Source of the DNA: Erysipelotrichia bacterium
GTDB taxonomy: Bacteria > Bacillota_I > Bacilli_A > Erysipelotrichales > Erysipelotrichaceae
Assembly: GCA_009916335.1 (NCBI GenBank)
Contig: SAAR01000052.1
Span: forward strand, 1-14,249
Direction: 5' to 3'
DNA: 14,249 bases
Positions within the stretch are counted from its first letter, which is position 1. Each line of letters begins with the position of its first letter. Shown here piece after piece: positions 1 to 6,664 of this stretch. Under the pieces are notes generated by a model. It saw only the letters and a program-made list of their open reading frames with translations, did not search any database and was not told where the DNA came from. A program made the translations under genes and the position numbers.

Positions 1-170
1 GTCGTACACTGACAACACACCTTTACTACTTAGCGAGTGAAGGCGTAGATGTCCATGCTAAAACACAAGCGTATGCAACAGCAGCGGTGTTGGTTGTAAT
101 TATTATTATCTTAAATTTAGCAACGAGAATCATTGCTAAAAAGTTATCGAAGAAAGTAGGAAAAGCATAA
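1..170 (+). CDS. pstA: Phosphate ABC transporter permease PstA, C-terminal end (partial)
   Basis: Only the last 55 codons are present; the reading frame starts at base 3 and ends with TAA at 168-170. PstA is one of the two membrane permeases of the high-affinity phosphate importer PstSCAB. The visible part has a short loop ([12 protein letters not shown]), one hydrophobic membrane helix ([14 protein letters not shown]) and a basic cytoplasmic tail ([10 protein letters not shown]), which is how PstA-type permeases end. The stop codon overlaps the ATG of pstB by one base (TAATG), so the two genes are translationally coupled. Identification rests on this tail plus the pstB-phoU context, because the transporter signature region lies outside the window. 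Confidence 0.85.
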   Translation, partial: RTLTTHLYYLASEGVDVHAKTQAYATAAVLVVIIIILNLATRIIAKKLSKKVGKA

Positions 171-928
171 TGAACGATTTAAAATTTAATGTCAATAATC
201 TAAATTTATATTATGGTGATTTTCATGCCCTAAAAGATATAAATTTAGCAATTAGAAATAAAAAAGTAACGGCACTAATCGGTCCATCAGGGTGTGGTAA
301 ATCAACTTTTATTCGTACCTTAAATCGTATGAACGATTTAGTTGATGGGTGTAAGATTACAGGAGAAATTAATTTTCATGATAAAAACTTGTTAGCGAAG
401 GATTATGATGTCATTGCTTTAAGAACTAAGGTAGGAATGGTGTTTCAAAAACCAAATCCCTTCCCTATGAGTATTTATGAAAATATTGTGTATGGACCAA
501 AATGTCAGGGGATTAAGGATAAAAAGATATTAGATGAATTAGTGGAAACATCATTAAAACAAGCAGCGTTATGGGAGGAAGTAAAAGATCGTTTAAATAA
601 AAGTGCTCTTGGTTTATCAGGGGGGCAACAACAACGTTTGTGTATTGCTAGAACGATTGCTATGAAACCAGAGGTTATTTTAATGGACGAACCAACCAGT
701 GCTTTAGATCCAATTGCCACAAAGAAAATTGAAGAGCTTATTGAAGATTTAAAGAAAGACTATACGATTTTAATTGTTACTCATTCCATGCAACAAGCAA
801 GTCGTATCTCTGATGATACAGCCTTTTTCTTGTTAGGGGAAGTTGTTGAGTTTGCACCAACGTCAGAATTATTCCAAAGACCACAAAATAAAAAAACGGA
901 AGATTACATTACAGGAAGATTTGGATAG
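170..928 (+). CDS. pstB: Phosphate ABC transporter ATP-binding protein PstB
   Basis: This is the cytoplasmic ATPase that powers PstCA-mediated phosphate import. It has 252 residues, the usual PstB length. The Walker A motif GPSGCGKS is at residues 38-45, the ABC signature LSGGQ at 149-153, Walker B VILMDEP at 169-175 (catalytic Glu174) and the switch His at 205. The strings NRMNDLVDG after Walker [20 protein letters not shown], and [14 protein letters not shown] near the C-terminus are characteristic of PstB rather than other importer ATPases. The start ATG overlaps the pstA stop. The stop codon TAG lies within the ribosome binding site of phoU. All catalytic motifs are intact, so I expect a functional protein. 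Confidence 0.97.
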   Translation: MNDLKFNVNNLNLYYGDFHALKDINLAIRNKKVTALIGPSGCGKSTFIRTLNRMNDLVDGCKITGEINFHDKNLLAKDYDVIALRTKVGMVFQKPNPFPMSIYENIVYGPKCQGIKDKKILDELVETSLKQAALWEEVKDRLNKSALGLSGGQQQRLCIARTIAMKPEVILMDEPTSALDPIATKKIEELIEDLKKDYTILIVTHSMQQASRISDDTAFFLLGEVVEFAPTSELFQRPQNKKTEDYITGRFG

Positions 929-937
929 GAGATATTT

Positions 938-1573
938 ATGAACTTAGATAAAACATTAGAGGTATTAGAAACAAGTGTTGTGCATATGGCACAAAGAGTC
1001 ATAAAACAGCATGAAAAGTGTTTGGAAATATTAGAAAGTAAAGATCGAGAAACAGCATTAACAATTATTAAAGAAGATGAATTTATTAATCGTTATGAAG
1101 AAGATATTAATCATCAAGCGATGGAACAGTTTGCTTTATTAAATCCTGTCGCAACGGATTTAAGAAGGGTTTTAGTAGCCATCAAGATTGCATCTGAATT
1201 AGAGCGAATCGGTGATTATGCAAAAGGATTGGCAAGCTTTATTATTAAACAGCGTGATCCTGAAGAAGATGAATTATTAATCCTTGCTAGTAAAATGGAA
1301 AAATACTTTATTGAAATGATCAAAGAAGCATTGCGTGCCTATACAAAACGAAGTGTAGAAACAGCTTTTGAAGTAGCAGAGAAAGATCAAAAGATTGATG
1401 AAATGTATAAAGTGTTTAAAGAGAAATTACAAGAAAGTTCATCTATAAGTATTAAACAAGCATTTTATTTATCAGGATTAATTAGAAATATTGAACGTTC
1501 AGGTGATCATACGATCAATATATGTGAGCATATTGTTTATTTAATAAAAGGTGTACAATACGATTTTGATTAG
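938..1573 (+). CDS. phoU: Phosphate transport and signalling regulator PhoU
   Basis: PhoU is a cytoplasmic six-helix protein. In characterised bacteria it couples the state of the Pst transporter to the PhoR-type kinase, repressing the Pho response when phosphate is plentiful. The 211-residue product has the expected two-fold repeat of three-helix bundles. Each half carries the metal-cluster motif E-R-x-G-D: ELERIGDYA (Glu89, Asp93) and NIERSGDHT (Glu186, Asp190). The start ATG at 938 is preceded by AGGAGAT (927-933), which overlaps the pstB stop, so expression is coupled to pstB. A strong intrinsic terminator follows immediately, making phoU the last gene of the pst operon. Confidence 0.96.
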   Translation: MNLDKTLEVLETSVVHMAQRVIKQHEKCLEILESKDRETALTIIKEDEFINRYEEDINHQAMEQFALLNPVATDLRRVLVAIKIASELERIGDYAKGLASFIIKQRDPEEDELLILASKMEKYFIEMIKEALRAYTKRSVETAFEVAEKDQKIDEMYKVFKEKLQESSSISIKQAFYLSGLIRNIERSGDHTINICEHIVYLIKGVQYDFD

Positions 1574-1578
1574 CGATT

Positions 1579-1603
1579 AAAGGGGAAGATACCCCTTTTT
1601 TTT
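1579..1603 (+). terminator. Rho-independent terminator of the pst-phoU operon
   Basis: A 7-bp stem AAAGGGG (1579-1585) pairs with CCCCTTT (1592-1598) across a 6-base loop AAGATA, followed by an uninterrupted T run to 1603. It begins six bases after the phoU stop and separates the pst operon from the two-component genes. Confidence 0.9.
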
Positions 1604-1609
1604 AGTATA

Positions 1610-1648
1610 TTCACTTAATTTTCACAATTAATGCACGCATTAATCTAA
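1610..1648 (+). promoter_or_regulatory. Putative Pho-box array (11-bp-phased TTCACA-like repeats)
   Basis: TTCACT starts at 1610, TTCACA at 1621, TGCACG at 1632 and a degraded ATCTAA at 1643, all exactly 11 bp apart. PhoP/PhoB regulators bind tandem hexamers with this phasing; the Bacillus PhoP consensus is TT(A/T/C)A(C/T)A with about 5 bp between copies. The array lies directly upstream of the -10 box at 1658-1663, where an activator would replace a -35 element. A perfect 18-bp palindrome, ATTAATGC-AC-GCATTAAT (1627-1644), overlaps the same stretch and could be an alternative operator. The repeats and spacing are seen directly; binding by the downstream regulator is inferred. Confidence 0.55.
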
Positions 1649-1657
1649 TTTATAGTC

Positions 1658-1663
1658 TATAAT
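1658..1663 (+). promoter_or_regulatory. -10 box of the phoPR promoter
   Basis: A perfect TATAAT lies 25 bases upstream of the phoP ATG. The hexamer 17 bp upstream (ACGCAT, 1635-1640) does not resemble TTGACA, which suggests a promoter that depends on an activator bound to the adjacent repeat array. A transcription start near 1670 would leave a very short leader containing the ribosome binding site AGAGAGG (1675-1681). Confidence 0.6.
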
Positions 1664-1688
1664 TAAATTAAAAAAGAGAGGTATCGCT

Positions 1689-2357
1689 ATGGCAAAATTG
1701 TTAATTGTAGATGATGAAGAGAATATTCGTGAAATTATTAAGAAGTACGCTTTGTTTGAAGGGTATGAAATAGAAGAAGCCAGTGATGGTATGGAAGCGA
1801 TTAGAAAAGCGAGAAAAGAGAAGTTTGATTTAATTATTATGGATGTCATGATGCCAGAACTAGATGGATTTAGTGCCTGTAAAGAAATTTTAAAGCATCA
1901 GCAAGTGCCGATTATTCTTTTGTCAGCTCGTGAAGAAGAATATGATAAAATACATGGTTTTGAAATTGGTATTGATGATTATGTCGTGAAACCATTCTCA
2001 CCTAAAGAATTGATGATGAGAGTCAATGCAATTTTAAAGCGTACAAAGCTAGAAAAAAAAAAGGACATCTTTACATACAATGGATTAGAAGTTAATTTTA
2101 CATCAAGAACAGTGTCGATTGATCAACACCGCATTGAAATGTCGCCTAAGGAATATGATCTGTTTTTTTATTTAGTGAGAAATAAAGATATTGCATTAAC
2201 ACGAGAACAATTAATTAGTGATGTTTGGGGATTTGATTTTTATGGTGATGATCGTACCCTTGATACACACATTAAATTACTTAGAAAACGCTTAGGGGAA
2301 TATGCGACAACGATTGTTACGTTGCGTGGAGTAGGTTATCGTTTTGAAACAAAATAA
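1689..2357 (+). CDS. phoP: OmpR/PhoB-family response regulator, probable PhoP
   Basis: This is a 222-residue cytoplasmic DNA-binding response regulator. The receiver domain (about 1-118) has the acidic pair Asp8-Asp9, phosphoacceptor Asp52 in IIMDVMMP, Ser79 at the switch position and Lys101 in KPFSP. A winged-helix effector domain (about 125-222) follows, with the EYDLFFYLVRN, REQLISDVWG and VTLRGVGYRF blocks typical of OmpR/PhoB. Many OmpR regulators share this architecture. The assignment to phosphate control rests on position directly after pstB-phoU and on the Pho-box-like repeats in its promoter. The ATG at 1689 follows AGAGAGG at a good distance. The last 14 bases overlap the start of the kinase gene. 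A generic VanR- or ResD-like regulator that happens to sit here is the alternative. Confidence 0.85.
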   Translation: MAKLLIVDDEENIREIIKKYALFEGYEIEEASDGMEAIRKARKEKFDLIIMDVMMPELDGFSACKEILKHQQVPIILLSAREEEYDKIHGFEIGIDDYVVKPFSPKELMMRVNAILKRTKLEKKKDIFTYNGLEVNFTSRTVSIDQHRIEMSPKEYDLFFYLVRNKDIALTREQLISDVWGFDFYGDDRTLDTHIKLLRKRLGEYATTIVTLRGVGYRFETK

Positions 2358-3879
2358 AAGTAAAATCAGTGTTAAATGGAAAATCTTTTTGTATGTTGCT
2401 AGTTTTGCATTAGGAATGATTGTTTTACTATGGTTGTTTCAGGTTGTTTTCTTAGATAATTTCTATCGTTCTATTAAGATTAAACAGATTAAAGAAACAA
2501 CGCATGATATTGCTAATAACTTCAATGAAGATTCAATGGAGAACTTTATTAAATCCATGAGTGAGAATAGTGATTATTGTATTCGTATTATAAACATGAA
2601 TACAATGGTTTCCCTAAATAATACAGACAATAAAGGAATTTGTGGCTTACTTGTAGAGGTTAGTGAGATTAAAGAGCTGTATCAGCAAGCAAAACAAAAT
2701 AATAATGAGGTTTTGCACTTTTCGCAGGGAGAACGTGTTATTAAGAAATTTAACGATTATGAGAATCGTTTTAAAATAGAGATGAATAAGGAACAAAATA
2801 GCATTGTGGTAGAACCATCATTAGAACCATATCCTAATCCTGAACAATTTCAAGGTGGCGAAGAGTTGCAAACAATGACATATGGGATCGTTATTGAAAA
2901 CAATAATACGGATTACTTTGTCTTAGTCAATTCAAGAATTACGATTGTATCAGAAATTGCCGAAACCATTCGTACACAGCTGCTGATCATTACAGTGATT
3001 TTAATTATGATTGCTTTACTATTAGCTTTCTTTATTTCCTCTCGTATTTCTAAACCGATTATTAAAACAAATGAATCAGCCAAATATTTAGCAGAAGGTA
3101 AATTTGATGTGAAGTTTGAAGGAAAAGGGTATTTAGAAATAGAAGAATTAAATGATACGTTAAATTATGCAAGTCATGAATTAAGTAAGGTAGAAAATTT
3201 ACGAAATGAATTAATTGCGAATATGTCCCATGATTTGCGTACACCATTAACAATGATTGCAGGTTATGGAGAAATCATGCGTGATTTACCAGGGGAAAAC
3301 ACACCAGAAAATGTACAGGTGATCATTGATGAATGTCATCGTTTAACGGCATTAGTAAATGATATATTAGACTTGTCTAAGTTACAATCAAAAACACAGT
3401 CATTGAATATGGAAGTGTTTAATATCACTTCATTAATCAAAGATATTACAAATCGTATGGCAACATTGTTAAAGAATGAACAGTATCAAATTATGTTTGA
3501 TTATAAAGAAGATGTCTTTGTATGTGCAGATCAAGTGAAGATGAGTCAGGTTATTTACAATTTAATTGTTAATGCTATTCATTATGCAGGAGAGGATCAT
3601 CAAGTCATTATTAAACAGATAATCAAAGATAAGGTGGTGCGTATTGAAGTGATTGATCATGGAGAAGGAATAGAAAGTAAAAACTTACCTTATGTATGGG
3701 ATCGTTATTATAAGATTGATAAAGTACATAAACGTGCATCTATTGGTAGTGGTTTAGGTCTTAGCATTGTAAAAGGAGTGCTAGAGTTACATAAAGCTGT
3801 ATATGGGGTAACTTCTAAGGTGAATGAAGGCACAACTTTCTATTTTGAAGTTAAAAAAGAGGAAGAAAAACCAAGATAG
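2344..3879 (+). CDS. phoR: Membrane sensor histidine kinase, probable PhoR partner of PhoP
   Basis: The 511-residue kinase starts at a TTG codon overlapping the regulator gene by 14 bases. No ATG occurs in frame until codon 25, inside the first membrane helix, and GGAG/TAGG (2328-2335) can serve as ribosome binding site. Layout: membrane helix 13-36; extracytoplasmic sensor about 37-210; second membrane helix 212-232; HAMP about 233-285; HisKA with NMSHDLRTPL, phosphoacceptor His296; HATPase with N-box Asn406/Asn410, G1 box DHGEG from Asp438, and G2 box GSGLGLS from Gly468. All catalytic motifs are intact. The sensor region has only two Cys (79 and 100) and no domain I recognise. There is no room for a PAS domain between HAMP and HisKA, unlike classical Bacillus PhoR, so its identity as PhoR is contextual. 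It should autophosphorylate and pass phosphate to Asp52 of the regulator. Confidence 0.85.
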   Translation: MKQNKSKISVKWKIFLYVASFALGMIVLLWLFQVVFLDNFYRSIKIKQIKETTHDIANNFNEDSMENFIKSMSENSDYCIRIINMNTMVSLNNTDNKGICGLLVEVSEIKELYQQAKQNNNEVLHFSQGERVIKKFNDYENRFKIEMNKEQNSIVVEPSLEPYPNPEQFQGGEELQTMTYGIVIENNNTDYFVLVNSRITIVSEIAETIRTQLLIITVILIMIALLLAFFISSRISKPIIKTNESAKYLAEGKFDVKFEGKGYLEIEELNDTLNYASHELSKVENLRNELIANMSHDLRTPLTMIAGYGEIMRDLPGENTPENVQVIIDECHRLTALVNDILDLSKLQSKTQSLNMEVFNITSLIKDITNRMATLLKNEQYQIMFDYKEDVFVCADQVKMSQVIYNLIVNAIHYAGEDHQVIIKQIIKDKVVRIEVIDHGEGIESKNLPYVWDRYYKIDKVHKRASIGSGLGLSIVKGVLELHKAVYGVTSKVNEGTTFYFEVKKEEEKPR

Positions 3880-3961
3880 AATACGGCATGTAAGTAGTAA
3901 TCTATTATGAAAAGTGAAAAGTGTTTGTATTAAAGGCAATCACATAAGTAAATAAACATTT

Positions 3962-3991
3962 AAAGGGTATGCATTTTTGTATATCCTTTTT
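3962..3991 (+). terminator. Probable terminator of phoPR
   Basis: The 12-bp stem AAAGGGTATGCA (3962-3973) pairs with TGTATATCCTTT (3978-3989), including two G-U pairs, across a TTTT loop. The T run (3987-3991) is mostly inside the stem, so termination may be moderate. It lies about 80 bases after the kinase stop; I see no gene in the bases between. Confidence 0.6.
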
Positions 3992-4007
3992 AATATGCGA
4001 ATGAGAA

Positions 4008-4054
4008 GTCCACACTAGTAAAGTGTTTGCGAGGACACATAATAATGGTATAAT
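4008..4054 (+). promoter_or_regulatory. Promoter of the CxxC/RDD-PHP operon with an imperfect palindrome
   Basis: A perfect TATAAT (4049-4054) is preceded, with 16 bp spacing, by TTGCGA (4027-4032), a 4-of-6 match to TTGACA. Overlapping the -35 region is an interrupted inverted repeat: GTCC-ACACT (4008-4016), loop AGTAA, AGTGT (4022-4026), a 6-base bulge, then GGAC (4033-4036). It may be an operator. The -10 box is 22 bases before the ATG, so the leader is very short. Confidence 0.55.
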
Positions 4055-4075
4055 AAAATAAATTGAGGTGATGAT

Positions 4076-4390
4076 ATGATTGAAATTATGGAATGTTCGC
4101 ACTGCCATCAAAAAGTAGGTGTTTCTTTCTTTAAAGGGTTTGCACATTTAGAGTGTGTTCATTGTCATAAAAAATATCAGTTAGATTCCTCTTGTCTACT
4201 ATTATATTTTTTAATTCCTTTCTTGTGTGTAGGAGCTGCTATGTTCGTTAGAATTACATTGATTCCTACCGTTGATATTTTTATTAAAACAATTGTTATT
4301 TTATTAGGATCGTATCTACTTTATTTTTTTACTTGTATGATTTTAGTGAAATTAAAAATATTGAAATACTGTCAAAGAAGAGGAGGTTAG
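4076..4390 (+). CDS. Small double-CxxC (zinc-ribbon-like) protein with two membrane segments
   Basis: The product has 104 residues. The N-terminal 30 residues hold two CxxC pairs (Cys7/Cys10 and Cys27/Cys30), each followed by His, as in a zinc ribbon: CSHCHQK and CVHCHKKY. Two hydrophobic stretches follow (about 41-61 and 69-91), so the metal-binding knuckle is probably cytoplasmic and the rest membrane-embedded, ending in a basic tail. The layout resembles the small Firmicute 'CXXC-20-CXXC' membrane proteins; I assign no function. The ATG at 4076 follows GAGGTGAT (4065-4072). The stop is one base before the ATG of the next gene, whose AGGAGG lies inside this gene's last codons, so the two are co-expressed and may act together. 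Confidence 0.85.
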   Translation: MIEIMECSHCHQKVGVSFFKGFAHLECVHCHKKYQLDSSCLLLYFLIPFLCVGAAMFVRITLIPTVDIFIKTIVILLGSYLLYFFTCMILVKLKILKYCQRRGG

Positions 4391-4391
4391 T

Positions 4392-5942
4392 ATGAGTCAA
4401 GCAAACAAACAAGAGATCAAAGAATTTAATCTCTCTTTAAAAAAATATCTAAAACAGCGTTCAAAAGACTATCAACAATATGGTCGCTATATGGCTAGAG
4501 ATATGGTAATGCATGATTTATTGTATCGTGTTTTATCGTTCTTAGGGGATATTGTCGTTATGCTGTTTCCCATCTTTATATGGGATATTATGTTTATTAT
4601 TACGGCAGCGGGAATTTTACCTTATCCATTTTTTCATAGCTTTAGATTAGTTGTAGATACATTCATCATCTTATTTACATTATTGGCAAACACATATTTA
4701 ATGTGTGCGTTTAAAGGACAAAGCTTTGGTAAATTAGCAATGGATTTAAAAGTTGTTGGTAAAGAGAATAAAGAATTAAGTTCACGAGTATTAATTATTA
4801 GAGAGTTGTTCGGTATTGAATTACCTTTAGTAGCCATCTTCTTCATCTTTAAAGCAATTAAGATTAATGTGATGATTGGGATTACAGGTTTCTTATTGTT
4901 GAATGGGTTATGTGTTGTTTTTGATAAAAAACATCGTAGTATCATTGATTTACTATTAAAAAGTAAAGTAGTCATTTTAGATGATAAAGGAAAAAAAGCG
5001 ACATTTACATCAAAGAGTGAAAAGGATAAAGAAGAAAGAAGGATGAGTGCTGAAAACAGTATTGATTTGCATGTTTATTCCTCTTTCTCACACGATGGAG
5101 AAATGGGTGTGGAAGATTTATTCAAAAAAGCTAAGCAAGCGGGCATTAAAGTGCTTTCTATTTGTGATCATAATAGTATCAAAGCCAATATCGTGGCTGC
5201 AAAGTTAGCTCCTTTATATAATATTATGTATATACCAGGAATTAATATAGATTGTGATTATAAAGGGAATCATGTGCGTATTTTAGGATATTTCATTCAT
5301 GGAAATGATGATCGCTTTATGCAGATTGAGTATGAAAACTTAGCAAAAGAAAAAGCAGTATCATTGCGTAGAGTACAGTTATTTGAAGAATTTACAGGGT
5401 TTAAAGTAGATTGTGAAAAGCTGTTAAAAAGCAATCGTTTTCAAATTATTTCCAAGGAAATGATCGCACGTCAGATATTGGCGAATACACAATATCGAAA
5501 GACAAAACTATTGCAACCATATTTAAGTGGGAATAAGAAAGATAAACCGATTTCTCATTTTATTGAAGATTTCTTTGGTAAAAAAGGAGCGGCTTATGTG
5601 CCAATAGCACACCCGAAAGCAGAAGATATGATTGCTTTAATTAAAGCAAGTGGAGGAGTTGCGATTGTGGCTCACCCAATGCGTTCACTAAGGAATGATT
5701 TAGATGTACTAGAAGATTTGTTGCAAGAAAATATTGAAGGAATTGAAATATTTACACCGTATCATACACATGAGGATATGAAATATTTAATTCTATTAGC
5801 AAAGAAATATCACTTACAGATTAGTGCAGGTAGTGAGTATCATGGAGGAAGTAGACCAAAATTTATCTTAGGAAAAACATATTGTCCTAAAGAGGTAGAA
5901 TCAGTGGTTGCAAACTTTGTGAATAAATATTATAAGGGTTAA
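4392..5942 (+). CDS. RDD membrane domain fused to a PHP-type phosphoesterase domain
   Basis: The product has 516 residues. Residues 42-200 look like an RDD family domain: LYRVLSFLGD (Arg46, Asp53), several hydrophobic segments to about 170, the FKGQSFGKLAMDLKVV block (108-122), and FDKKHRSIIDLLLKSKVV (177-194). A charged linker (about 200-218) follows. Residues 222-516 match the TrpH/YciV-like PHP superfamily: DLHVYSSFSHDGE (from Asp225), ICDHNS (Asp259, His260), IPGINID, RILGY, VAHP (His428) and AGSEYHGG (Glu482, His484). Ligand positions differ from the usual pattern: the second His is Tyr229, a Glu is Asn285, and the late Asp is Glu482. Metal chemistry may therefore be altered or lost. RDD proteins are poorly understood membrane proteins; PHP enzymes hydrolyse phosphoesters. 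Met218, at the linker, could be a secondary start, but it lacks a well-spaced ribosome binding site. The fusion is one uninterrupted frame. Substrate is unknown. Confidence 0.85.
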   Translation: MSQANKQEIKEFNLSLKKYLKQRSKDYQQYGRYMARDMVMHDLLYRVLSFLGDIVVMLFPIFIWDIMFIITAAGILPYPFFHSFRLVVDTFIILFTLLANTYLMCAFKGQSFGKLAMDLKVVGKENKELSSRVLIIRELFGIELPLVAIFFIFKAIKINVMIGITGFLLLNGLCVVFDKKHRSIIDLLLKSKVVILDDKGKKATFTSKSEKDKEERRMSAENSIDLHVYSSFSHDGEMGVEDLFKKAKQAGIKVLSICDHNSIKANIVAAKLAPLYNIMYIPGINIDCDYKGNHVRILGYFIHGNDDRFMQIEYENLAKEKAVSLRRVQLFEEFTGFKVDCEKLLKSNRFQIISKEMIARQILANTQYRKTKLLQPYLSGNKKDKPISHFIEDFFGKKGAAYVPIAHPKAEDMIALIKASGGVAIVAHPMRSLRNDLDVLEDLLQENIEGIEIFTPYHTHEDMKYLILLAKKYHLQISAGSEYHGGSRPKFILGKTYCPKEVESVVANFVNKYYKG

Positions 5943-5947
5943 AAAGG

Positions 5948-5983
5948 AAAGTCTTGTTCATATAAATGGAATAAGACTTTTTT
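5948..5983 (+). terminator. Rho-independent terminator after the RDD-PHP gene
   Basis: AAAGTCTT (5948-5955) pairs with AAGACTTT (5973-5980). Four more pairs (one G-U) extend inward, giving a stem of about 12 bp and a 9-base loop. The run TTTTTT (5978-5983) completes it. It ends the operon that begins at 4076. Confidence 0.88.
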
Positions 5984-6010
5984 GCATATAAATCGACAAT
6001 CTTTTTATCT

Positions 6011-6039
6011 TTGTACCTGTATATTAGACAGGGTAAATA
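6011..6039 (+). promoter_or_regulatory. Probable promoter with an inverted repeat in the spacer
   Basis: TTGTAC (6011-6016) and TAAATA (6034-6039) are separated by 17 bp. Between them is an inverted repeat, CCTGT (6016-6020) and ACAGG (6028-6032), extendable to TACC-TGT / ACAGGGTA with one bulged base. A repeat between the -35 and -10 boxes is a common place for a repressor operator. The -10 match is only moderate. Confidence 0.4.
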
Positions 6040-6065
6040 CATAAACTTAAAAAGAGGTGGATTGC

Positions 6066-6557
6066 ATGAAACATATTAGCTTTATTTTAGTCAATCAATG
6101 TTTAAAAATAACAACGATGTTGTTTCCTTCTATGTTATGGGTATCTTTATGTATGTTAGACATCTATTTTTCTATTTCACATGTTGTATTCACATGGCTA
6201 TCTTATTTACTGATGCTAATACTTGCACTTTCCATTTTATTTACAAATCGCATACTCACTATATCCTATGACAATGAAAATTTTGAACAGCTTGTGTATC
6301 AGTGGCAGAAAATAAATGTACATCGTTTCATACAAGGAATTTTTACAGGAACACCACTTTTAATGATCATCTTCTACACACCAATATGGTTGTTGCTCAT
6401 TTATGGTATCATACAAATATTTTATGTTTTGTTAGACAAAGAGCATTTAAGTATGATGGAACGTTTGTATAGTGTTGTAATTAAGGAAGTCATACACTTT
6501 AAAATCAAGAAAAGAATTAAAAAAGAACAGCAAATGTTGTCCGCTGACGTACATTAA
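6066..6557 (+). CDS. Membrane protein, divergent RDD-like domain
   Basis: I place the start at ATG 6066, which follows AGAGGTGG (6053-6060) at ideal distance; an upstream in-frame GTG (6057) lies within that ribosome binding site. The 163-residue product has about four hydrophobic segments (roughly 4-31, 38-60, 95-122 and part of 120-145) and a strongly basic tail (KIKKRIKKEQQ). LLDKEHLSMMERLYSVVIKEV (123-142, written here with its flank) resembles the end of the RDD domain in the preceding gene (FDKKHRSIIDLL), and MLFPSMLW resembles its MLFPIFIW. The canonical GQxxGK block is absent. I read it as a divergent RDD-like paralogue without the PHP domain. Function is unknown. It has its own promoter and no clear terminator before the next gene. 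Confidence 0.7.
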   Translation: MKHISFILVNQCLKITTMLFPSMLWVSLCMLDIYFSISHVVFTWLSYLLMLILALSILFTNRILTISYDNENFEQLVYQWQKINVHRFIQGIFTGTPLLMIIFYTPIWLLLIYGIIQIFYVLLDKEHLSMMERLYSVVIKEVIHFKIKKRIKKEQQMLSADVH

Positions 6558-6566
6558 TAGTCAATA

Positions 6567-6664
6567 TTCTTTCTTGTGAAAACATCTGTTTTATTTTTGT
6601 TTTCTAAAGAAGAATAATCGTTTAAAAAAGATGTTTTGTGCTATAATAAAATCACAAGAAAGAA
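6567..6664. repeat. Nested long inverted repeat upstream of the diguanylate cyclase gene
   Basis: Outer arms are a perfect 13-bp inverted repeat: TTCTTTCTTGTGA (6567-6579) and TCACAAGAAAGAA (6652-6664). Directly inside lies a second perfect pair: AAACATCT (6580-6587) and AGATGTTT (6629-6636). The left arm is continuous (21 bases), whereas the right arm is interrupted by 15 bases holding a TATAAT. The right outer arm overlaps the ribosome binding site AGAAGG (6661-6666) of the next gene. No target-site duplication is visible at the edges, which argues against a simple miniature transposon. Confidence 0.75.
6639..6647 (+). promoter_or_regulatory. Extended -10 promoter of the diguanylate cyclase gene
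   Basis: TGCTATAAT is a perfect extended -10 element (TGn followed by TATAAT at 6642-6647). No good -35 is seen; TTTAAA (6621-6626) at 15 bp is the best, and extended -10 promoters can do without one. Transcription would start near 6654, giving a leader of fewer than 20 bases. Confidence 0.6.

Noticed and set aside
505..720. 71-residue open frame on the minus strand inside pstB
   Set aside because: It lies antisense to conserved PstB motifs, has no ribosome binding site and no recognisable protein features. The other antisense frames inside real genes (for example 4634-4975 and 10462-10824) were dropped for the same reason.
6057..6065. GTG start giving MDCMKH for the RDD-like protein
   Set aside because: The GTG lies within the ribosome binding site AGAGGTGG; the ATG at 6066 is at the correct distance.
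6567..6664. The inverted repeat as a miniature transposable element
   Set aside because: No target-site duplication, no second copy in the window, and the two arms differ by a 15-base insertion; kept as an alternative only.
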